A stretch of 6,173 bases of DNA, from contig CALKAA010000441.1 in the NCBI GenBank assembly GCA_937983495.1, positions 1-6,173 of the forward strand. Direction: 5' to 3'. Under the pieces are notes generated by a model that was not told where the DNA came from, did no database searches, and saw nothing but the letters and a program-made list of their open reading frames with translations. Of the stretch, positions 1 through 4,679 are shown piece after piece; position 1 is the stretch's first letter, and each line of letters begins with the position of its first letter. The position numbers and the translations under genes were made by a program. Source of the stretch: an uncultured Gemmobacter sp. GTDB taxonomy: Bacteria > Pseudomonadota > Alphaproteobacteria > Rhodobacterales > Rhodobacteraceae.

Positions 1-37
1 TGCCGCCGCCGCGCACCGTCACATCGACGCTTGCCAT
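1..37 (-). CDS. 5' end of a probable FAD-dependent oxidoreductase (partial)
   Basis: Only the first 12 codons lie in the window; they read MASVDVTVRGGG and the gene continues past the left edge. A short beta strand running into a glycine cluster is how the Rossmann-type FAD-binding fold of DAO-family oxidoreductases begins, and such a gene is often found beside mnmD in Rhodobacteraceae (from memory, not searched). The start at 37 is preferred because a GGAGG ribosome binding site (complement of 43-47) sits 5 bases upstream. An in-frame ATG at 49 overlaps that site and is less likely. If the call is right, the product could be the oxidoreductase partner of MnmD, matching the C-terminal half of bifunctional MnmC, but twelve codons cannot show this. 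It is transcribed divergently from mnmD. Confidence 0.5.
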   Translation of the reverse strand, partial: MASVDVTVRGGG

Positions 38-80
38 TCCCGCCTCCATTCCGCAGTTTCGCGCCCGAAAGGGGCCGACC

Positions 81-749
81 ATGACCGAACCCGCAGACCT
101 TGACTGGCGCGATGGGGTGATACCTGTCTCCACCCGCTTTGACGATCCGTATTTCAGCCTGAACGATGGCTTGAGCGAGACGCGCCATGTGTTTCTGGCC
201 GGAAACCGCCTTGAAACGCGGTTGTGCGATGGTTTTCAGGTGGCCGAGCTGGGCTTTGGCACCGGGCTGAACCTGCTGGCCTTGCAGATCCTCTGGGCCG
301 GGATGGGTGCGCCCGGCACGCTGCGCTTCACCAGTTTCGAGGCCTTTCCGATGCAGGCCAGCGATATCGCCCGCGCGCTGGATCACTTCCCGGAGGCCCG
401 CGCGGTGGCCGCCCCGTTCCTCAACCAATGGGCCGCAGGGCAGACCCGGCTGAGCCTGCCGGGGATCGAGGCCGAAATCGTGATCGGCGATGCACGCGAG
501 ACGCTGCCCGCATGGAAGGGCCGGGCCGATGCGTGGTTTCTGGATGGGTTCAGCCCTGCCAAGAACCCCGAGCTTTGGGCGGATGATCTGATGGGCGCGG
601 TGGCTGCACATACCGCAGAGAATGGCACGTTTGCGACATATACCGCCGCTGGCGCGGTGCGGCGGGCTTTATCTGCGGCCGGTTTCGCGGTAGAGCGACA
701 GCCGGGTCACGGTCGCAAACGCCATATGAGCGTGGGCCGCCTGCCCTGA
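81..749 (+). CDS. mnmD: tRNA (mnm5s2U34) methyltransferase MnmD
   Basis: A SAM-dependent methyltransferase (MnmD/DUF752 family) that methylates 5-aminomethyl-(2-thio)uridine at wobble position 34 to give mnm5(s2)U in tRNAs reading split-box codons; it acts in the cytoplasm. The 222-residue product carries SAM-binding motif I, ELGFGTGLN, at residues 56-64, an acidic SFE strand at 85-87, GDARETLP at 136-143 and the family signature FLDGFSPAKNPELW at 153-166. The C-terminus GRKRHMSVGRLP is also typical. The length fits the stand-alone methyltransferase domain; the FAD oxidase domain fused to it in E. coli MnmC is absent. The ATG at 81 has a GAAAGGGG ribosome binding site at 67-74, six bases upstream. 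It is followed after 12 bp by a permease gene, probably on the same transcript. Confidence 0.93.
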   Translation: MTEPADLDWRDGVIPVSTRFDDPYFSLNDGLSETRHVFLAGNRLETRLCDGFQVAELGFGTGLNLLALQILWAGMGAPGTLRFTSFEAFPMQASDIARALDHFPEARAVAAPFLNQWAAGQTRLSLPGIEAEIVIGDARETLPAWKGRADAWFLDGFSPAKNPELWADDLMGAVAAHTAENGTFATYTAAGAVRRALSAAGFAVERQPGHGRKRHMSVGRLP

Positions 750-750
750 C

Positions 751-756
751 AGGAGG
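751..756 (+). promoter_or_regulatory. ribosome binding site that fixes a TTG start for the permease
   Basis: A perfect AGGAGG lies five bases upstream of TTG 762. The nearest in-frame ATG (786) is 29 bases away and has no comparable site, so the TTG is the better start. Confidence 0.7.
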
Positions 757-761
757 CCAGT

Positions 762-1640
762 TTGGCGCGCGCGCAACAGAATACCATGCTGGGCATCGTG
801 CTGATGTCAGCCACCGCCTTGGTCTTTGCCTTGCAGGACGGAATTTCCAGCCATCTGGCGGGCACTTACAACGTCTGGATGGTGGTGATGATCCGCTTCT
901 GGGCCTTTGCACTTTTTGCGCTGGCTTTGGTGGCGCGGCAGCCGGGTGGGCTGCAAACGGCGTTGCGGGCACGGATGCCGTGGGTACAGGTACTGCGTGG
1001 GGCGGTGCTGATCCTTGAGGTCTGCATCATGATCCTTGCCTTCGTGCAACTCGGGCTGATCGAAAGCCATGCCGTCTTTGTCTGCTATCCGCTGATCGTG
1101 GCGGCGCTTTCCGGTCCGATTCTGGGCGAGACGGTGGGCTGGCGTCGCTGGGCGGCCATCGGGGTCGGATTTGTCGGCGTGATCATCATTCTTGATCCCG
1201 GCGCGGGGGTGTTCAGCCTCTGGGCACTTGTGCCGCTGTTTTCGGCCTTCCTGTTTGCCCTTTATGGCCTGCTGACGCGCTATGTGGCGCGGGCGGATGC
1301 GGCACTGACCTCGTTCCTCTGGACGGGTTGGGTGGCGGCGTTGCTGATCACCCCTGTAGGATTGTGGTTATGGGAGCCGATGAGCCTGGCTGATTGGGGC
1401 TGGATGGCCGTGTTATGCACCACCGCGACGCTGGCGCATTTCATGATGATCAAGGCTTATGAAGTGGCCGAAGCGAGTGACATTCAGCCCTTTGCGCTGC
1501 TGCAACTGGTGTTCATTGCCGGGCTTGGGGTCTGGGTGTTCGACGAGGCGCTGCGGCCGAATGTGGTGGTGGGGGCTGCCGTTGTCATGGCGGCGGCGCT
1601 GTTCACCCTGTGGCGGGCACGAGTGGCGGCGCGGGGATGA
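762..1640 (+). CDS. EamA/DMT-family inner-membrane permease
   Basis: A drug/metabolite-transporter superfamily protein of 292 residues, the usual length for the ten-helix EamA class. Hydrophobic segments run almost end to end in two homologous halves, roughly residues 9-145 and 153-288. The first half ends with the common GETVGW...GFVGVIIIL pattern. The second contains the matching EVAEASDIQPFALLQLVF segment and FDEALRPNVVVGA before the last helix. A short basic tail (RARVAARG) is probably cytoplasmic. The substrate cannot be read from the sequence; relatives export amino acids, nucleotides or other metabolites. The TTG start is chosen for its AGGAGG site, with ATG 786 as an alternative that costs eight residues. 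It lies 12 bp after mnmD, so co-transcription is likely, although no functional link to tRNA modification is evident. Confidence 0.9.
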   Translation: MARAQQNTMLGIVLMSATALVFALQDGISSHLAGTYNVWMVVMIRFWAFALFALALVARQPGGLQTALRARMPWVQVLRGAVLILEVCIMILAFVQLGLIESHAVFVCYPLIVAALSGPILGETVGWRRWAAIGVGFVGVIIILDPGAGVFSLWALVPLFSAFLFALYGLLTRYVARADAALTSFLWTGWVAALLITPVGLWLWEPMSLADWGWMAVLCTTATLAHFMMIKAYEVAEASDIQPFALLQLVFIAGLGVWVFDEALRPNVVVGAAVVMAAALFTLWRARVAARG

Positions 1641-1678
1641 AGTTTGAGCGGGTGACCAAGGCCATTGCCGAGGTCATG

Positions 1679-1710
1679 CGGCACCGTTTCCGCCTTTGGG
1701 GCTGGTGCCG
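1679..1710. repeat. inverted repeat, small hairpin after the permease gene
   Basis: CGGCACC (1679-1685) pairs perfectly with GGTGCCG (1704-1710), giving a 7-bp stem and an 18-base loop. A further copy of GGCACC at 1782-1787 could compete for the right arm. It is part of the structured convergent gap between the permease and panC; no run of T follows it on the plus strand. Confidence 0.5.
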
Positions 1711-1768
1711 AAAAGCCACCCGGCCAGCGCTTGCCCTTCGGGTGGCGGGCGCTGGCCTCTGTTTGTCT
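1711..1768. terminator. probable bidirectional terminator with interleaved stems
   Basis: Two inverted repeats overlap here in the order A-B-A'-B'. A is GCCACCCG (1715-1722) with its partner at 1739-1746. B is GGCCAGCGC (1722-1730) with its partner at 1749-1757. In plus-strand RNA, stem B extends to about 14 pairs (1722-1735 with 1744-1757, including two G-U pairs), has a possible UUCG tip (1737-1740), and is followed by a T-rich stretch at 1758-1768, as expected of a terminator for mnmD and the permease. In minus-strand RNA, stem A is followed at once by TTTT (complement of 1714-1711), as expected of a terminator for panB-panC. The stretch may also be a dispersed extragenic repeat: I recall similar sequence in Rhodobacteraceae but cannot verify it. 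Confidence 0.5.
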
Positions 1769-1799
1769 GCTGGCAGCGGTTGGCACCGGGCGTTCCCAC

Positions 1800-1838
1800 A
1801 TGGGTGGAGAAACGCGCTGCGTTTCCTGACCCGCCCAT
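1800..1838. repeat. imperfect hairpin just past the panC stop
   Basis: The outer arms ATGGGTGG (1800-1807) and CCGCCCAT (1831-1838) pair with one G-U wobble. The inner arms GAAACGC (1809-1815) and GCGTTTC (1819-1825) pair perfectly around a three-base loop. One base on the left and five on the right stay unpaired between the two stems. It starts 7 bases beyond the panC stop codon. Neither side has a clear T run, so it may protect the panC mRNA 3' end rather than stop transcription. Confidence 0.45.
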
Positions 1839-1845
1839 TCAGCCT

Positions 1846-2682
1846 TTACACCGCGATATTGTCGATCAGCCGCACGCCACCAATCCAGGCGGCGGCAAGC
1901 AGGCGCGCGGGCTGGTCAAGCGTGGTCATCGGTTCCAGAAGGGCGGCGCTGCGCAATTCCAGATAATCTACTTCGGTAAAGCCCGCCTGACGCAGCTCTT
2001 CGCAGCCTTGAGACAGCGCGGCGGCCACATCGGCCCCCCCCTTGATGGCGGCGGCGGCGCGGGTCATGGCCTTGTAAAGGCCGGGGGCCTGTGCCCGGCT
2101 CAGCGCATCCAGCCGCACATTCCGCGAAGACAGGGCGAGACCGTCAGCCTCGCGGATCGTGTCGCAGCCCACCACTTCGACGGGGATATTCAGATCGGCC
2201 ACCATGCGCTTCACGACCTGAAGCTGCTGCCAATCCTTTTGCCCGAAATAGGCGCGGTTTGCTTGGGTCATGCCAAACAGCTTGGCCACTACAGTTGCCA
2301 CGCCTTCAAAATGGCCGGGGCGCAGCGCTCCTTCCAGCGGAGCGGTGACACCCTGGACAGTGACGCCCGTGGCGAAACCGGCGGGGTAAACCTCTTCGGG
2401 CGAAGGCGCGAACAGGATGTCCACATCTTCGGCGGCCAGCATCGCAGCATCGGCCTCCTCGGTGCGGGGATATTTCGCCAGATCCTCGGCATTGTTGAAC
2501 TGGGTCGGGTTCACGAAGATGGTGACGATCACCCGGTCGCAGCCGCGCTTGGCGGCGCGCACAAGGCTCAGATGGCCTTCATGCAGCGCGCCCATGGTCG
2601 GCACCACGCCGACCTGACGGCCATCCTGTTTCCAGCCGCGCACGCGCGTGCGCAATTCAGCAACGGTTCTAAGAGTTTGCAT
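1846..2682 (-). CDS. panC: pantothenate synthetase PanC
   Basis: ATP-dependent ligase joining pantoate and beta-alanine to form pantothenate (vitamin B5) through a pantoyl-adenylate intermediate; cytoplasmic. The product is 278 residues, normal for the family. Visible motifs are PTMGALHEGH at residues 28-37 (the HIGH-like nucleotide-binding loop, with Met30, His34 and His37), FVNPTQF at 56-62, RPGHFEGV at 121-128, GQKDWQQ at 147-153, and the KMSKS-like LSSRN at 184-188. The reading frame stays open upstream to 2904, but those codons only overlap panB; ATG 2682 gives the canonical N-terminus MQTLRTVAEL. One base separates it from the panB stop (TGA-G-ATG) and no strong ribosome binding site is visible, so it is probably translated by coupling to panB. 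A run of eight G on the coding strand (2034-2041) encodes Lys-Gly-Gly-Ala. Confidence 0.97.
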   Translation of the reverse strand: MQTLRTVAELRTRVRGWKQDGRQVGVVPTMGALHEGHLSLVRAAKRGCDRVIVTIFVNPTQFNNAEDLAKYPRTEEADAAMLAAEDVDILFAPSPEEVYPAGFATGVTVQGVTAPLEGALRPGHFEGVATVVAKLFGMTQANRAYFGQKDWQQLQVVKRMVADLNIPVEVVGCDTIREADGLALSSRNVRLDALSRAQAPGLYKAMTRAAAAIKGGADVAAALSQGCEELRQAGFTEVDYLELRSAALLEPMTTLDQPARLLAAAWIGGVRLIDNIAV

Positions 2683-2683
2683 C

Positions 2684-3523
2684 TCAGGTCTTTGGTCCCT
2701 TGGCGGGCAATACATCCGCGAAAGCATGTTCCGGCGCGGGGAAGCTGCGGGCGCGCACTTCGGCGGCATAGGCAGAAATCGCCTCATCCGCCGCAAGCCC
2801 CAGCTCTCCGAACCGCTTGACGAATTTGGGTCGGAAATCGGTAAATAAACCAAGCATATCATCCACGACAAGCACCTGCCCGTCGCAATCCACCCCGGCA
2901 CCAATGCCGATGGTGGGAATTGTCAGTGCCTCGGTGATACGCCCGGCCAAACCTTGCGGCACTTTCTCCAGCACGACCGAGAACGCGCCGGCCGCCTCCA
3001 CCGCGCGGGCATCGGCCATCACCTTTTCGGCCTCGCCATCACGGCCCACCACCTTGTAGCCGCCCAGAGTGTTCACCGCCTGCGGGGTCAGGCCGATATG
3101 CGCCATCACAGGCACGCCACGCGCGGTCAGGAAGGCGATGGTCTCGGCCATGTGCTGCCCGCCCTCCAGCTTTACCGCAGGCGCTCCGGTTTCCGCCATC
3201 AGGCGGGCCGCGTTGCGATAGGCCTGCGCCGGGCTTTCCTCATAGCTGCCAAAGGGCATGTCGATCACGACCATGGCCTTCTGACAGCCTCGAACAACCG
3301 AACGCCCGTGCAGGATCATCATCTCCAGCGTGACACCCAGCGTCGAGGGCAGGCCATGCAGCACCATGCCCAGCGAATCTCCCACCAGAGCGATGTCGCA
3401 ATGGCGATCCACGAGGCGGGCCATCGGGGTCGTATAGGCGGTCAGCACCACGAGCGGCGTGCCGCCCTTGCGGGCCAGAATATCGGCGGGCAAAACCGGG
3501 CGAAGGGCGGTGGAAGCGCTCAT
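2684..3523 (-). CDS. panB: ketopantoate hydroxymethyltransferase PanB
   Basis: Transfers a hydroxymethyl group from 5,10-methylene-tetrahydrofolate to 2-oxoisovalerate, making ketopantoate, the first committed step of pantothenate and coenzyme A synthesis. The 279-residue product matches the family (about 265-280). Motifs include LTAYTTPMA at residues 27-35, VGDSLGMVLHG at 47-57, DMPFGSY at 88-94, KLEGG at 118-122, MAHIGLTPQ at 140-148, LEKVP at 185-189 and a late GIGAG. By comparison with the E. coli enzyme, Asp49, Asp88 and Glu120 are the magnesium ligands and Glu186 the catalytic glutamate; all are present. The frame is open to 3616, but ATG 3523 gives the expected N-terminus. Only a weak purine-rich stretch (GAGAG) precedes it. 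It is first in a two-gene operon with panC. The ketopantoate reductase gene is not in the window. Confidence 0.97.
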   Translation of the reverse strand: MSASTALRPVLPADILARKGGTPLVVLTAYTTPMARLVDRHCDIALVGDSLGMVLHGLPSTLGVTLEMMILHGRSVVRGCQKAMVVIDMPFGSYEESPAQAYRNAARLMAETGAPAVKLEGGQHMAETIAFLTARGVPVMAHIGLTPQAVNTLGGYKVVGRDGEAEKVMADARAVEAAGAFSVVLEKVPQGLAGRITEALTIPTIGIGAGVDCDGQVLVVDDMLGLFTDFRPKFVKRFGELGLAADEAISAYAAEVRARSFPAPEHAFADVLPAKGPKT

Positions 3524-3736
3524 GTCTCTCTTGTTCTCCCTAAACCAAGAGGAATGATGGTGCCGCCTGTATAGCCTCCTGACCTGTGCCGCACCAGCGA
3601 AAGTTCCACGCTGCATGGCGGCGATGCCGCGTCATGCCCCAAGGTCACGCCAGATCTTGAGGCGCAGGCGCGCCCCCGACTTGACGGCAGGGCAGGCCTG
3701 CGCAGGATGAGGCACCTGCAACAGAAAGGATAAACC
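3524..3736. promoter_or_regulatory. divergent promoter region between panB and the cupin gene
   Basis: A gene-free stretch serving both neighbours. For the cupin gene, TTGACG at 3681-3686 is a good -35 match; 16 bases on, CAGGAT at 3703-3708 is a mediocre -10 and would put the transcript start a few bases before the ribosome binding site. Two overlapping palindromes, CAGGCCTG (3693-3700) and CCTGCGCAGG (3697-3706), lie between and over these elements and could be an operator. For panB, TATACA on the minus strand (complement of 3568-3573) is a possible -10, without a convincing -35. No riboswitch fold was recognised. Confidence 0.4.
3613..3637. repeat. hairpin in the panB/cupin intergenic region
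   Basis: GCATG (3613-3617) and GCGGC (3618-3622) pair with CATGC (3633-3637) and GCCGC (3626-3630), leaving a GAT loop and a two-base GT bulge on the right arm. This gives ten base pairs in all. It lies about 90 bases upstream of the panB start, probably upstream of its transcript. Its function is unknown; a binding site for a dimeric regulator or a remnant terminator are both possible. Confidence 0.35.
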
Positions 3737-4078
3737 GTGCCCCTCCTTCAGTCTGTCGACCGCAACGCCGCCGCACCCGAGGTGGCGCGGCCCGATCCTG
3801 CAAAGGTGCTGGCGGGCGATCCCGTTCACACCACCTGGAACATCGAGGAACGCGGCGCGCTTTACTGTGGGCTGTGGCACTCGACCCCCGGCAAGTGGAA
3901 AGTGTCTTATTCGGAATGGGAATATGTGCATATCCTTGAGGGCGTTTCGATCCTGACCGATGCGGCGGGCCATGCCACTACGTTGCGGGCGGGCGATAGC
4001 TGGATCATCCGCCCCGGCTTTGAAGGCACCTGGGAATGTGTGGAAGCCACGCTGAAGGATTACGTCATTCTGACCTGA
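3737..4078 (+). CDS. small single-domain cupin (DUF861/cupin_3-like)
   Basis: A 113-residue protein consisting of little more than one cupin beta-barrel. It resembles the DUF861 (cupin_3) group, a set of mostly uncharacterised proteins related to the ureidoglycine aminohydrolase cupin. The first cupin motif region is around residues 58-69 (SEWEYVHILEG) and the second around 86-99 (GDSWIIRPGFEGTW). The canonical metal-binding HxH of classical cupins is not seen in motif 1, where only His65 lies near the glutamates, so metal binding and enzymatic activity are uncertain. The start is GTG 3737, with AGAAAGGA at 3723-3730 six bases upstream. The frame has no upstream extension with a better site. 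It stands alone on the plus strand with a probable promoter of its own and a strong terminator 35 bases after its stop. Its substrate is unknown. Confidence 0.87.
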   Translation: MPLLQSVDRNAAAPEVARPDPAKVLAGDPVHTTWNIEERGALYCGLWHSTPGKWKVSYSEWEYVHILEGVSILTDAAGHATTLRAGDSWIIRPGFEGTWECVEATLKDYVILT

Positions 4079-4088
4079 CCCCCTTTCC

Positions 4089-4110
4089 TTGCCATCCGGC
4101 GGCATGGCAA
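4089..4110. repeat. small inverted repeat before the terminator
   Basis: TTGCCAT (4089-4095) pairs perfectly with ATGGCAA (4104-4110) around an eight-base loop, immediately before the strong terminator hairpin. In plus-strand RNA it would form a tandem hairpin with the terminator. Its left arm also happens to resemble a -35 box (TTGCCA), but no matching -10 follows. Confidence 0.4.
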
Positions 4111-4112
4111 AA

Positions 4113-4143
4113 GAAAACCGGGCCGCATCCTGGCCCGGTTTTT
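4113..4143. terminator. strong bidirectional intrinsic terminator
   Basis: AAAACCGGGCC (4114-4124) pairs perfectly with GGCCCGGTTTT (4132-4142) around a seven-base loop, and a T run (4139-4143) follows on the plus strand. On the minus strand the same stem is followed by TTTTCTTTT (complement of 4117-4109), so it should work in both directions. On the plus strand it ends cupin-gene transcripts. On the minus strand it is the first clear terminator reached by transcripts leaving the transglutaminase gene. It ends three bases before the ribosome binding site of the YbjN-domain gene, which is unusual. Confidence 0.85.
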
Positions 4144-4146
4144 CGT

Positions 4147-4153
4147 GAAGGGG
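4147..4153 (+). promoter_or_regulatory. ribosome binding site of the YbjN-domain gene
   Basis: GAAGGGG lies seven bases before ATG 4161 and therefore favours that codon over the in-frame TTG at 4155, which would leave only one base of spacing. Confidence 0.65.
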
Positions 4154-4160
4154 TTTGGTC

Positions 4161-4673
4161 ATGCTGCTGCGTTCATTTGTTCTGGGTCTGGGGCTTCTGG
4201 CACCGCCGCTGGCTCAGGCGCAGACGACGACGGGCCCTGCAACCATTGCACCAACGGGCGCGGCCCCCTCGCGCATGGTGCGGGCCGAAGCCCCCGAGGC
4301 CATAGTGGCCTTGATGCAGGAATTGGGCTACCGGGCCGAGCTGACGACAGACGGGCAGGGCGACCCAAAGATCAAATCCGCTGCCGGGGGCGCGAATTTC
4401 AGCATCTATTTCTACGGGTGTTCCGATCATCGGGCGTGTCGCTCCGTGCAGTTCTCGGCAGGGTTCGACACCAAGGATGGGGTCGATCTGCTGCGTGTGA
4501 ACGACTGGAACCGCCACAACCGCTATGGCCAGGCCTCGCTGGACGCTGAAAACGACCCCTATATCGAGATGGACATCCTGATGCAGGGTGGCCTGTCACG
4601 TGAGCTGTTCGAGGCCAACCTGTCGGTCTGGGACAATATGCTGGCCGATTTTCAGCGGCATATCGACTGGTAA
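4161..4673 (+). CDS. exported YbjN-domain protein
   Basis: A 170-residue protein of the YbjN family (bacterial sensory-transduction-regulator-like fold, related to type III secretion chaperones). The N-terminus is a clear Sec signal peptide: one arginine at residue 4, a hydrophobic leucine/glycine core at 6-14, and AQA before a probable cleavage after Ala20. A Thr/Pro/Ala-rich linker (about 21-37) leads into the YbjN domain at about 43-168, with FSIYFYGC at 80-87 and VNDWNRHNRYG near 115-125. The mature protein has only two cysteines, Cys87 and Cys93, well placed for a disulfide in the periplasm. E. coli YbjN has been linked to motility and stress phenotypes, but it is cytoplasmic; the role of exported versions is unknown. 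The gene starts right behind a terminator and ends 6 bp from the convergent transglutaminase gene. Confidence 0.85.
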   Translation: MLLRSFVLGLGLLAPPLAQAQTTTGPATIAPTGAAPSRMVRAEAPEAIVALMQELGYRAELTTDGQGDPKIKSAAGGANFSIYFYGCSDHRACRSVQFSAGFDTKDGVDLLRVNDWNRHNRYGQASLDAENDPYIEMDILMQGGLSRELFEANLSVWDNMLADFQRHIDW

Positions 4674-4679
4674 GCGGCC

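Noticed and set aside
1637..1966. Plus-strand reading frame starting at an ATGA overlap with the permease stop
   Set aside because: The overlap looks like a coupled gene, but the product is Arg/Trp/Ser-rich with no recognisable domain. It runs through the hairpin cluster and then antisense into the panC 3' end. There is no ribosome binding site of quality. It is probably a chance frame in GC-rich DNA.
1696..2820. 374-codon plus-strand open frame antisense to panC and panB
   Set aside because: It is the longest open frame in the window, but it lies opposite two unmistakable pan genes. Its protein is rich in His, Arg and Gly with no domain, as expected of a mirror frame of high-GC coding DNA.
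1846..2904. Longer PanC beginning at 2904
   Set aside because: The extra 74 residues come from an off-frame translation of the panB 3' end; the canonical PanC N-terminus begins at 2682.
2684..3616. Longer PanB beginning at 3616
   Set aside because: The extra 31 residues are low in similarity to any PanB N-terminus and would cover the likely promoter; ATG 3523 gives a normal-length enzyme.
3524..3736. A riboswitch or metabolite-sensing leader for panB
   Set aside because: No known riboswitch core could be recognised, and the likely panB leader (about 40 bases) is too short for one.
3632..4162. 176-codon minus-strand frame over the cupin gene
   Set aside because: It is antisense to the cupin gene and to the terminator, has no domain, and its composition is that of a mirror frame.
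4145..4549. Alternative plus-strand frames overlapping the YbjN gene
   Set aside because: They are shifted frames of a gene with a clear signal peptide and family match; their products are Arg/Gly/Pro-rich with no recognisable fold.
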